Below, in pieces: positions 52,963 to 60,619 of a stretch of 64,000 bases of DNA (position 1 is its first letter; each line of letters opens with the position of its first letter). The stretch is from positions 1-64,000 of the forward strand of contig DJQB01000016.1 of assembly GCA_002439875.1 (NCBI GenBank). Direction: 5' to 3'. Under the pieces are notes generated by a model. The model saw nothing but the letters and a program-made list of their open reading frames with translations, made no database searches and had not been told where the DNA came from. The translations under genes and the position numbers were made by a program. Source of the stretch: Bacteroidales bacterium UBA6397 (GTDB lineage: Bacteria; Bacteroidota; Bacteroidia; Bacteroidales; UBA932).

Positions 52963-53445
52963 TTAGAACTTATAGAAAGCACCCACCGTCACCGAGTTCT
53001 TTCCAAGCCCAGCCACGTCATAGTTGACGTTCACCCAATCATAGCCGACCTTAATTCCGGCGTTCTTATACTTGACTCCGACCGCAGGACGGAAGAAATG
53101 CCCTGTGCCTCTGTCAGTGAAATCTCCCAGAATTCCGGCCTTCAACTCAATCAATGGACTAACGATCCAGTTCAAAACGCTATATCTGATGTGAGCGAAA
53201 GTGGGAACGAAAAAGTGATTCTTGTCAGGATTGAAATCATAGTACTTCAACCCCACACCGACCCCGACATAAAGCCCTGAAAGCACATTGTACCCAGTCG
53301 AAACATCAGCATATATCCCTTTCTGAATATACCCGGCCTCAACCTCAGCCGAAAACCCTTTCCTGAAATCCGGATTCCGGACCTCCTGCCCGAACGCCGT
53401 GACAGACACAATCATCGCCATCACAGCAACAAACAAATGTTTCAT
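52963..53445 (-). CDS. Small outer-membrane beta-barrel protein
   Basis: A 160-residue exported protein with signal peptide MKHLFVAVMAMIVSVTAFGQ, then eight or so amphipathic strands (FSAEVEAGYIQKGIYADVST, GLYVGVGVGLKYYDF, HFFRPAVGVKYKNAGIKVGY) and a C-terminal YKF, typical of small OmpW/OmpX-like barrels. No enzyme motif is present. It is monocistronic, with a strong terminator after it and an AT-rich upstream region. Function unknown; an envelope role is inferred. Confidence 0.8.
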   Translation of the reverse strand: MKHLFVAVMAMIVSVTAFGQEVRNPDFRKGFSAEVEAGYIQKGIYADVSTGYNVLSGLYVGVGVGLKYYDFNPDKNHFFVPTFAHIRYSVLNWIVSPLIELKAGILGDFTDRGTGHFFRPAVGVKYKNAGIKVGYDWVNVNYDVAGLGKNSVTVGAFYKF

Positions 53446-53840
53446 AATATAAAGTTTTTAATTTTTGGTTCCTACAATCATATTTCTTGCCTCGTTATTA
53501 TAACAATCAAAAACACCCTTTTAATAAAAATTTTAAATGCATATTTGTTTGTTATTTTTATCGTACAAAGTTCGTAATAACGAATATTATCTTTGGTAAA
53601 AATAACACAACATTGATTATAGGGGAAACAGGCCGTACAATGCGTCACAAACGATATTAGACAAAACTGAGTTAGACAAAATCTAACTCAAAGCAATAAT
53701 AAGTCGCTTTTATTCAATCACTTGAATAAAATATAATCAGATACTCTCTAAAAATATTAGTTTAATACTCAAATAATCAAATAATTAACTCTAACACTAA
53801 AAGAAAAGAAGGTAACGTTACTTGTCCGTTGAACCACTTT

Positions 53841-53873
53841 GACTGGTCACTTCGACTGGCTCAGTGACCAGTC
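53841..53873. repeat. Extended REP-like palindrome
   Basis: GACTGGTCACT (53841-53851) and AGTGACCAGTC (53863-53873) are 11-bp perfect arms around a CTGGC-type centre. It is a longer member of the dispersed palindrome family. Confidence 0.75.
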
Positions 53874-53935
53874 TGACCATTTCAGCAATAAGATGGTCGT
53901 GGCGGCTAATTACATCATAATCAACAACAAAGACA

Positions 53936-53970
53936 GGTGTCCTTCTACTACATGATAGTAGGAGGATACC
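53936..53970. terminator. Hairpin after the sigma-factor operon
   Basis: 15-base arms (53936-53950 and 53956-53970) pair fully if two G-U pairs are allowed in the plus-strand RNA; in the minus-strand RNA the same two positions are mismatches. It lies 115 bp after the stop of the membrane protein gene. Confidence 0.4.
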
Positions 53971-54085
53971 TATTCATTTATCTTATCATTAACCAATTAG
54001 CCGCCACGGTCTCGGCTATGACAATTGATCCGGCAGGGTATAGAGTGATACGTCCTACCGGATCTTTCAATGTTTATAAGGAATA

Positions 54086-54682
54086 TTACCTCAGTTCGTC
54101 AATCTGCTTCAGGAGGTCAGAGGTGACTTTGTGGACCCTGTGGTAGTGGCCTCCGACATAGCCGAGGACAAAGATGTAGAGAACGGCCACAAACACGGCG
54201 TGGGAAGGCTCGCTGATGATGTCATCCCAGATCTCGGTGAGGCAGAAAGCGCTCCAGATGACTGTGGCGACGGCGATGCTGACGCCTTGCCTGAAGTTAT
54301 GAAGTTTCCATCTCGACACAGCGCCTACAGTGTCAGTGATTGCGCCGTCAAGTAACTGGCCACGAATGTTTTCCTTATACTGAACGAAGTTCACAACCGC
54401 CAGAAACAGGCACCAGACAACAGTGGCGGCCATAAACATCACACTGCATTTGTGCAAGCCCAGACATACATAGGTTATGTAGCCGGCCACAAGCAAGACC
54501 ATGACCATCGCCAACATATTCAATAAACGATTGCTGGTAAGATTTTGGGCGCTTGACTTTATCGCAGCGTCAAGCATCTCGCTGGAGACGATATCGCTGT
54601 CTGAAAGGTGGTTTTTCAGCACTTGCATCTGGGACTTCAGAACGTCAAATTCGTTTTTTTGAGTATCAGTCAACATATTCAT
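54086..54682 (-). CDS. Four-helix membrane protein, possible anti-sigma partner
   Basis: A 198-residue protein not assigned to a family. Residues 1-50 are soluble and helical (LTDTQKNEFDVLKSQMQVLK). Four membrane helices follow (about 53-72, 80-100, 128-148, 158-180), then a short basic tail (HYHRVHKVTSDLLKQIDELR). It is encoded 44 bp after an ECF sigma factor on the same strand, the usual place for an anti-sigma factor. A cytoplasmic N-terminal segment that could hold the sigma factor fits this, but no ASD or FecR motif is visible. The anti-sigma role is inferred from context only. Confidence 0.65.
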   Translation of the reverse strand: MNMLTDTQKNEFDVLKSQMQVLKNHLSDSDIVSSEMLDAAIKSSAQNLTSNRLLNMLAMVMVLLVAGYITYVCLGLHKCSVMFMAATVVWCLFLAVVNFVQYKENIRGQLLDGAITDTVGAVSRWKLHNFRQGVSIAVATVIWSAFCLTEIWDDIISEPSHAVFVAVLYIFVLGYVGGHYHRVHKVTSDLLKQIDELR

Positions 54683-54726
54683 TCAATCTTTTTTCAGGAA
54701 ACCGTGTCAAGGAATCGCCAGGCTTC

Positions 54727-55197
54727 CTATCCGTTAAACTTTTTCAACTGTTCTTTTATGCGGACGAGACGGACGGAGACATTTTTGGCGGATATTCCCA
54801 CAATCTGACCGATCTCCTCGTAGGACAGGTCCTCCAGCCAGAGAAGGACGATGGCCCGGTCGAAAGGTTGCAGACGGTGGATCCGGTCGTAAAGCATCCT
54901 CATCTGCTTGGAGTCTTCTGTTCCGGAGGTCAGAAGATTATCCTCCACAGGTACCTTTGTGAAGGATTTCTTCTTGGAGTCCTGCGTGATACAGGTGTTC
55001 ATGGCTACTCTCCACACCCACCCTTTCTCATCGCCCTTGCCCTGAAAGGTGCCAAATCCCTTCCAGAGCCGGACCAACACCTCCTGCATCAGGTCGTTGG
55101 CTTCGTCCTGATCCTTGGAGAACATAAGGCAGACCGAGTAGATGGTCTCCTTATGCCTTTTGACCAATCCGCTAAATTCTTGTTCGTCAGCGTTCAT
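54727..55197 (-). CDS. ECF-type RNA polymerase sigma factor
   Basis: A 156-residue sigma-70-family extracytoplasmic-function factor. Region 2 is at about 8-70 (KRHKETIYSVCLMFSKDQDE, LMQEVLVRLWKGFGTFQG). Region 4 is near the end, with the helix-turn-helix LSYEEIGQIVGISAKNVSVR. The start at 55197 (MNADEQEFSGLVKRH) is preferred over an upstream in-frame Met at 55332 because the promoter box TATTTTTG (minus, 55244-55251) lies between them. It is followed by a four-helix membrane protein that may control it. Confidence 0.9.
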   Translation of the reverse strand: MNADEQEFSGLVKRHKETIYSVCLMFSKDQDEANDLMQEVLVRLWKGFGTFQGKGDEKGWVWRVAMNTCITQDSKKKSFTKVPVEDNLLTSGTEDSKQMRMLYDRIHRLQPFDRAIVLLWLEDLSYEEIGQIVGISAKNVSVRLVRIKEQLKKFNG

Positions 55198-55352
55198 AAA
55201 AAAGACGTTTGCTATAAAGACTGAATCACCGGGCTGTTTGCTACAAAAATATTCAAAAAATTTGAGATGACTATTCATTGCCGCGCCCGCTGCCACAGAT
55301 TCATGTATTGCATTGCCGTTCGCGGCAAACATCTGTAAATCAATAACAAAGA

Positions 55353-55388
55353 CAATCGTCTTCAGTTGTATATAACCGAAGACGATTG
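55353..55388 (-). terminator. glyS terminator
   Basis: 11-bp perfect arms CAATCGTCTTC and GAAGACGATTG, 45-80 bp after the glyS stop; on the minus strand followed by TCTTTG. The arm matches the terminator at 52886. Confidence 0.65.
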
Positions 55389-55432
55389 CCTTTATAACTA
55401 AATATCAACTAGTTAAGTAACACAGGCACCTA

Positions 55433-56971
55433 CTAAAGCTTCCTGAGCAAATTATTCATGTTGACTTCCTTGTCAATGATTGAGCGGAGCTCAGCGATAG
55501 GAACCCTTCTCTGCTCCATGGTGTCGCGCTCACGGATGGTGACGCAGTTGTCGTTGAGAGTCTCGTGATCTACCGTGACGCAGAACGGTGTGCCGACGGC
55601 GTCCTGACGACGGTAACGCTTTCCGATTGAGTCTTTCGGATCGTACTGGCAGTAGAAGTCGTACTTAAGATCGTTCATCACCTCCTGGGCCTTCTCTGGA
55701 AGACCGTCCTTGTTCAGCAGAGGAAGCACGGCCACCTTCACAGGTGCAAGCGGGGCAGGAATACTCAGCACAACGCGGCTCTCCCCGTTCTCCAATTGCT
55801 CAACTTTGTAGGAATGGCTGAGCACGGCGAGGAACATTCTGTCCACACCGATGGATGTCTCCACGCAGTAAGGGACGTAGCTCTCGTTGGTCTCAGGGTC
55901 GAAATACTGGATCTTCTTACCGGACAGTCTCTGATGATTTCCGAGGTCGAAGTCTGTACGGGAGTGGATTCCCTCCAACTCCTTGAAACCGAACGGGAAG
56001 TTGAACTCGATATCTGTCGCGGCGTTGGCGTAGTGGGCCAGTTTCTCGTGGTCGTGGAAGCGGTAGTTCTCGGCGCCCATTCCGAGATTGACATGCCACT
56101 TCATACGGTTCTCCTTCCACTTCTTGAACCACTCCATCTCGGTGCCGGGGCGGCAGAAGAATTCCATCTCCATCTGCTCGAACTCCCTCATTCTGAATAT
56201 GAACTGTCTTGCGACGATCTCGTTTCTGAAAGCCTTGCCGATCTGGGCTATTCCGAACGGAATCTTCATTCGGCCGGTCTTCTGGACGTTGAGATATTCA
56301 ATGAATATTCCCTGTGCCGTCTCCGGACGGAGGTAGATCTTGTCGTCCGCGTCACCGGTGTTGCTGATCTGGGTGGAGAACATAAGGTTGAACTGGCGCA
56401 CGTCGGTCCAGTTCTTCGTGCCGGAAATCGGGTCCACGATGTCGCAGTCAAGGATGATCTGCTTGTACTCCTTGAGGTCGTTGGCCTGCTCGGCGGCGAC
56501 ATAACGGTTGTGAACCTCGTCGTATTTCGCCTTTTCTCTGAGGATGTTAGGATTGGTGGCGCGGAACTGCTCCTCGTTGAAAGCCTCTCCGAACTTCCTG
56601 CGTCCCTTCTCGACCTCCTTGTTCATCTTCTCCTCGATCTTGCCGAGATAGTCCTCGATCAGGTTGTCGGCGCGGTACCTCTTCTTGGAGTCCTTGTTGT
56701 CGATGAGCGGGTCGTTGAACGCCGCCACATGACCTGAAGCCACCCAAGTCTTAGGGTGCATGAACACGCATGAATCAATGCCGACGATGTTCTCGTTCAG
56801 CCTTACCATGGCGTTCCACCAGTACTGTTTGATGTTGTTCTTCAACTCGACGCCCATCTGGCCATAGTCATAGACCGCTGCCAGACCGTCATAAATCTCA
56901 CTTGACGGGAAGATAAACCCGTACTCCTTGCAATGTGCCACCAGCACCTTGAACAGTTCGTCCTGTGTCAT
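55433..56971 (-). CDS. glyS: Glycyl-tRNA synthetase
   Basis: Class II aminoacyl-tRNA synthetase charging tRNA-Gly, 512 residues, of the homodimeric single-chain (alpha2) type usual in Bacteroidetes rather than the two-gene type. Motifs: YDYGQMGVELKNNIKQYWWN near the N terminus, LRPETAQGIFIEYLNV with class II motif 2 nearby (FRNEIVARQFIFRMREFEQM), motif 3 SIGVDRMFLAVL, and the C-terminal anticodon-binding domain (APVKVAVLPLLNKDGL). The promoter box is at 57013-57020 and the terminator at 55353-55388. Confidence 0.97.
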   Translation of the reverse strand: MTQDELFKVLVAHCKEYGFIFPSSEIYDGLAAVYDYGQMGVELKNNIKQYWWNAMVRLNENIVGIDSCVFMHPKTWVASGHVAAFNDPLIDNKDSKKRYRADNLIEDYLGKIEEKMNKEVEKGRRKFGEAFNEEQFRATNPNILREKAKYDEVHNRYVAAEQANDLKEYKQIILDCDIVDPISGTKNWTDVRQFNLMFSTQISNTGDADDKIYLRPETAQGIFIEYLNVQKTGRMKIPFGIAQIGKAFRNEIVARQFIFRMREFEQMEMEFFCRPGTEMEWFKKWKENRMKWHVNLGMGAENYRFHDHEKLAHYANAATDIEFNFPFGFKELEGIHSRTDFDLGNHQRLSGKKIQYFDPETNESYVPYCVETSIGVDRMFLAVLSHSYKVEQLENGESRVVLSIPAPLAPVKVAVLPLLNKDGLPEKAQEVMNDLKYDFYCQYDPKDSIGKRYRRQDAVGTPFCVTVDHETLNDNCVTIRERDTMEQRRVPIAELRSIIDKEVNMNNLLRKL

Positions 56972-57012
56972 AGTATTGTGTACTTTAAAATTCGCAAAGT
57001 CCTAAAAACCTA

Positions 57013-57020
57013 CAAATATA
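57013..57020 (-). promoter_or_regulatory. -7 promoter box for glyS
   Basis: Minus strand TATATTTG (TAnnTTTG), 41 bp before the glyS ATG. Confidence 0.55.
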
Positions 57021-57115
57021 CACATTTTCGCCCAAGAATCATCGCGCGGAAAGCACGTCACCCTTCTGCCGGAGAAGTTACGTTATTTGGCCTTTTGTCC
57101 GCCCTACCCACCATT

Positions 57116-58078
57116 TCACCGGACAAACATCATCTCGTTATTGTACTGCCGGTTGACCCAAAGCCAGAGAAACTTGTCGGGGATGGAATATTCCTTAAGA
57201 TCAACGGTGATGATGTCTTCTTTAATAAGTTTGCGGATGGCAGCGTTGACAACGCTGGCGGTGGAGAGTTGGTAGCGGTTGATGAAAGCGGAGGTGTTGA
57301 TTTTACAGACGTGTCCCTCTTTGGCAATAGCGGCCAGAACCCGTTTCTGGTTTTCTGTAAGGCCAGACATCTGCTCAGCGAATTGTACCTCGTTCATCAG
57401 CAGGATGTTGTCAATGGATTTCCTTACCAAGTCCATAGAGCACTCCTCTCCGCTATCGATCGATGCAAAAGCCTCATTGAAAGTCCTTTGCATATAGTAA
57501 GTATGTCCCTCGAAAAGGTCATAGACGTACTCGGCCGTTGCCTTTGAGACGCTTTTCCATATTCATTGAACTTCTTTTCAACAAAATTTGAGTAAATGTC
57601 TCTATCTATAGCTTTAAGTTCCAGAGGATCAGCGCTTTTATAGAACGGACGGGCCGGAGACTGAAACATGGCACTCATGATGCTCCTCTTGCTCCCAGCG
57701 AAAACAAAATGGCAGTTTTTCATTTTCTGAATATGCCCGCGAAGAAGAGCCTCGACATTATTATCCTCATATTCATTGATTTGCTGAAATTCATCAATCG
57801 CCACAAGGCACGGTTTCCCCGCATTGTCAAGGTAAGTGAATATTTCCTCCAAAGTAAACTCCGGCCTTTGAATATCCCCAAGGCTGATTCCGAACGCAGG
57901 CTGCCCGGTCACGGAATCGTATGTGATCTTGCCCTGAAGAGACTTCAATGTCGCAACAAGTTTATCGATAACTTTCCGACCTGCCGGTTGCAAAGCCCTG
58001 AACACCTCCTTCCCTAAAAAGAAAGTGAACTCCCTGAGGCTTGTAGTGTGAAGAATATCAAATAATCCATTTTGGATA
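57116..58078 (-). pseudogene. AAA ATPase (PF01637-like) remnant: 5' deletion plus frameshift
   Basis: Remains of an ATP-binding protein of the prokaryotic AAA_ATPase group. Reading from about 58078 down: HTTSLREFTFFLGKEVFRAL, Walker B-like CLVAIDEFQQINEY, FVFAGSKRSIMSAMF and YKSADPLELKAIDRDIYSNF. The N-terminal P-loop part is absent; sequence likeness ends just before HTTSLREF. Near 57545 a one-base shift breaks the frame: the protein continues in another frame (SKATAEYVYDLFEGHTYYMQ, then the winged-helix-like end QRTFNEAFASIDSGEECSMD) and stops at 57116. With no P-loop and a broken frame it cannot be an active ATPase. A second, more degraded copy lies at 58964-59338. Confidence 0.8.
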
Positions 58079-58135
58079 ATTTTAATAATAGCTCATCAAA
58101 ACACATTTTCACCGTTATTGAATATCCTTCTATAT

Positions 58136-58489
58136 TCACCGAGACGATCTAAGGGCAAAGGCTTTGGCGAAATGAGAAAAGTACTTGTCTGACGAAAGCA
58201 GGGCCTCGCTGTCATCGGAAAGATATTCCTCACAGAATTGATCTCGCGCCCTGATAACTTCTTTAAGCATAGAATCCCTTGAAGATAACGACTCATTCTT
58301 TCGCCCGACGGCGATTGTCAGATCAAAAAGATCAAGGGCACGCACAAAAGCTCCTTTGGCCATATTCGAATTACCTTTTCTCTTCCATTTCAATGTTCTG
58401 CCGACCTCACTGCCGATGTTTGCCATCTGCTCGATGAACGGCATCTCCGCCCACCTTTCCACATTCGGTTTTTCAGGAAGAGCCACCAT
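58136..58489 (-). CDS. Helical protein, partner of the DUF5674 gene (toxin-antitoxin-like)
   Basis: A 117-residue, all-helical protein (VALPEKPNVERWAEMPFIEQ, then GAFVRALDLFDLTIAVGRKN and FCEEYLSDDSEALLSSDKYF) without a recognised catalytic motif. Its ATG overlaps the stop of the DUF5674 gene (TGATG), so the two are translationally coupled. Such overlapping pairs of about 115 residues on accessory islands often are toxin-antitoxin modules. A GTG one codon earlier is an alternative start. Which partner would be toxic cannot be told. Confidence 0.7.
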   Translation of the reverse strand: MVALPEKPNVERWAEMPFIEQMANIGSEVGRTLKWKRKGNSNMAKGAFVRALDLFDLTIAVGRKNESLSSRDSMLKEVIRARDQFCEEYLSDDSEALLSSDKYFSHFAKAFALRSSR

Positions 58490-58839
58490 CACTTGACAAG
58501 ATTACCAACAATCAAACGAATCTCATTCCTTATAGAACTGTCCTCAACATCCCTGCTGAAGTTATTCCTCCTTGGACTGATGTTTATCAATGAATCAAAC
58601 TCGATAAAATCCTCTCCTTCAACTTCGGGATAAAGGTTAATACCCCACAAAGATTCCTGCATGGAGCCATCCTCCAACAGGAGTTTTTCCAAATCAGCGT
58701 GCAGTTCAGCATTCAATGCCAATACCTTGCGGTCAACATCCACAACCCCCTTAACCATGTCACCATAAAATTCGAGAGCCATTTCCCTAAGTTGTTCCCT
58801 GCTGACAGGTTCACGAATAATTTCCATACCAATTGTCAT
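58489..58839 (-). CDS. DUF5674 family protein
   Basis: A 116-residue protein of the DUF5674 type. The family pattern is clear: MEIIREPVSREQLREMALEF, GDMVKGVVDVDRKVLALNAE, LHADLEKLLLEDGSMQESLW, GINLYPE and FIEFDSLINISPRRNN with a final RNEIRLIVGNLV. The ATG at 58839 is preceded by GGAGG at good spacing; an ATG four codons later is possible. It is coupled by overlap to the helical gene downstream. The biochemical role is unknown; the pair sits between two ATPase remnants. Confidence 0.8.
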   Translation of the reverse strand: MTIGMEIIREPVSREQLREMALEFYGDMVKGVVDVDRKVLALNAELHADLEKLLLEDGSMQESLWGINLYPEVEGEDFIEFDSLINISPRRNNFSRDVEDSSIRNEIRLIVGNLVK

Positions 58840-58963
58840 CTTACCTCCGCAAACCTACATAAAATATTCGAGATTTCGAACACAACTTGATTTCGACGAT
58901 CTGAAAAATATGTTACGGACCAAGAACAATCACCAGACGTGTCCAGTGAAAGGATGTTTTCAC

Positions 58964-59338
58964 CGGCCAAACATCATCTCGTTATTGTACTGCCGGTTGA
59001 CCCAAAGCCAGAGGAACGTGTCGGGAACGGAATAATCCTTCATATCGACGGTGATGACGTCTTCTTTTAAGAAATTTGCGGATGGCAGCGTTGACAACGC
59101 TGGCTGTGGAGAGTTGTTAGCGGTTGATGAAAGTCGATGTGTTGACTATCCGTACGTGCGCCTCATTCGCAATGGCGGCCAGAACCCGTTTCTGGTTTTC
59201 TATAAGACCAGACATCTACTCAGCGAACTGCACCTTGTTCATCAGCAGGATGTTGTCAATGGATTTCCTTATCAGATCCATAGAGCACTCCATAGGAATA
59301 TACCATCTGGTTATAAATGGATTATGAATCAATTCCAT
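58964..59338 (-). pseudogene. Internal-deletion remnant of a second AAA ATPase copy
   Basis: The first 15 codons look like an ATPase start (MELIHNPFITRWYIP, as in genes beginning with an NPF-x-x-x-GYI motif). They join directly to the C-terminal part (MECSMDLIRKSIDNILLMNK), so nearly the whole gene was lost. A stop after VQFAE and further frame damage follow. From about 58964 to 59292 the DNA aligns base for base with 57120-57442 apart from scattered substitutions and small indels, so this is a decayed paralogue or duplicate of the neighbouring ATPase gene. Confidence 0.75.
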
Positions 59339-59716
59339 TGTATCTTATTCTTTTAGGCAAAGATTATTATTCATTTTGAATAATCTAAATCGAATAATCC
59401 TTTTTGGGTGATTTAAGGATAATTCACTTTTGTCAACCCAACCCACCTTTCCGCCGGACAAAACGTGATATTTGGCCCTTTTGTCCTGTGATAAGCGAAA
59501 TCACCGGACAACAAGATTCAATTCTATTACCGCAAAATAAACGCATTATAAACATTCGGCCATAATAGACTGATTTACAAACATCAAGACAAAAACTTAG
59601 GTTGTCTATTGCGCTATTTTGACGAAAACAGCCGTGCGAAATGCGTTATTATGACGGTTTTCGGTGGTTGAGACTTGCTTAATTTGACACCAGAGCCACT
59701 ATTCACTGGATTACTA
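59339..59716. other. Intergenic region before the restriction system
   Basis: 378 bp, AT-rich, without a gene. It holds AATAATCC-TTTTGG-like words also seen at the broken 5' end of the first ATPase remnant (58.06 kb), CCGGACAA words (59456, 59504) and an imperfect repeat GCG(C/T)TATT(T/A)TGACG near 59609 and 59642. Confidence 0.5.
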
Positions 59717-60430
59717 CTATTTGCTGACATACTTTCCTGAGATGTCGTTCCACCTCGGAATTTCAAGCAGTACGCCGTAATGCTTCTCGTAACTCTTAAT
59801 CAGATTGTCCTTCCAATGCAAGGCTATGGTAACTCTCGTGTCAGGATATTGGTAAATCACCTCCTCCATGGCGGCCAGAAAATCCTCAAGACTCTCGAAT
59901 GGCTTGAAATCAGCGTGTTCAGAGTACCATGTAGCAGGGCGGATGTTCACAATCACTTTGTTCTTATACTGAACTTTTACAGGCCATGAACTGCTGGAAC
60001 TGCATATTTCCCAAAGGTTTTTCAACCAAACACGCTCAATCTCCACAACTCCTTTTTCCATCTTATATTTTATAAGAAGATGCTTGGAGTGAAGTTTCCA
60101 TGGTTTGTCTATCACGAGATTGATAAAACTCCGGAACGCCGCGATGTCGAAGTTCGGACTGCCCGTGAAAGACTTTACCTCCAGCCAGTCTGATTTCAAA
60201 TCATCAGGGTTGAGCCAAAAATCAGGCGATGCCTGCCCTTCGTTGTGAATATGCACAATTTCCTTGCTCGTCATCCATTTGTCGAGCCATTCTTCAAGTA
60301 TGTTACCGATGATGTTATTTTGTTCAACGGTTATTCCAAAATCACGAAGATTGAATTTAACGAGTCCTTTTGCTCCTTCCATTCCGAAGTCCTCGACAAG
60401 GGCGTTGTATAATCTTTCTGACGAATCCAT
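59717..60430 (-). CDS. Type II restriction endonuclease, NgoBV-like
   Basis: A 237-residue protein resembling the NgoBV restriction endonuclease family (site GGNNCC). Typical segments: VKFNLRDFGITVEQNNIIGN at the N terminus, then a likely catalytic core SPDFWLNPDDLKSDWLEVKS in which PDF...(D/E)-x-K (Asp, then Glu-Val-Lys) fits a PD-(D/E)xK nuclease, FTGSPNFDIAAFRSFINLVI, and VWLKNLWEICSS before VIVNIRPATWYS. It follows a C5 DNA methyltransferase gene on the same strand, as expected for a restriction-modification pair. Codon and base use is more AT-rich than in the core genes, suggesting acquisition. Confidence 0.8.
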   Translation of the reverse strand: MDSSERLYNALVEDFGMEGAKGLVKFNLRDFGITVEQNNIIGNILEEWLDKWMTSKEIVHIHNEGQASPDFWLNPDDLKSDWLEVKSFTGSPNFDIAAFRSFINLVIDKPWKLHSKHLLIKYKMEKGVVEIERVWLKNLWEICSSSSSWPVKVQYKNKVIVNIRPATWYSEHADFKPFESLEDFLAAMEEVIYQYPDTRVTIALHWKDNLIKSYEKHYGVLLEIPRWNDISGKYVSK

Positions 60431-60546
60431 ATTCTAAAAACTCAACTTTCGCAAGTAGACAATTGCTTGCTGTATAAAACATTATCTCACGTTCGAGGGT
60501 GATTGCCCACCTACATCAATTTACGTTACCCTCTCCTAAATTCCTC

Positions 60547-60614
60547 TCCCTCGGGGGAGGGACTTGCTTTCACTGCCAGCAGTGAAGAACAGCGGTGTTT
60601 CGCAAATGCGAAAC
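60547..60614 (-). promoter_or_regulatory. Three consecutive hairpins between methyltransferase and endonuclease genes
   Basis: Perfect short hairpins in a row: TCCCTC-GGGG-GAGGGA (60547-60562), TTCACTG-CCAG-CAGTGAA (60569-60586) and GTTTCGCA-AA-TGCGAAAC (60597-60614). They follow the methyltransferase stop and could reduce or delay endonuclease expression. Confidence 0.55.
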
Positions 60615-60619
60615 TTGAA

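Larger units (their letters stand above)
53446..54085. other. AT-rich intergenic region with hairpins
   Basis: 640 bp with no convincing gene. It contains a plus-strand TATCTTTG box (53588-53595), a GAGTTAGA-CAAAA-TCTAACTC hairpin (53669-53689), a 10-bp perfect hairpin TTTTATTCAA-TCAC-TTGAATAAAA (53708-53731), a REP-like palindrome (53841-53873) and a hairpin (53936-53970) near the end of the sigma-factor operon. A small RNA is possible but not clearly bounded. Confidence 0.5.

Noticed and set aside
55796..56737. Plus-strand open frame of 313 codons inside glyS
   Set aside because: Leu/Val/Glu-rich antisense shadow of glyS without any motif.
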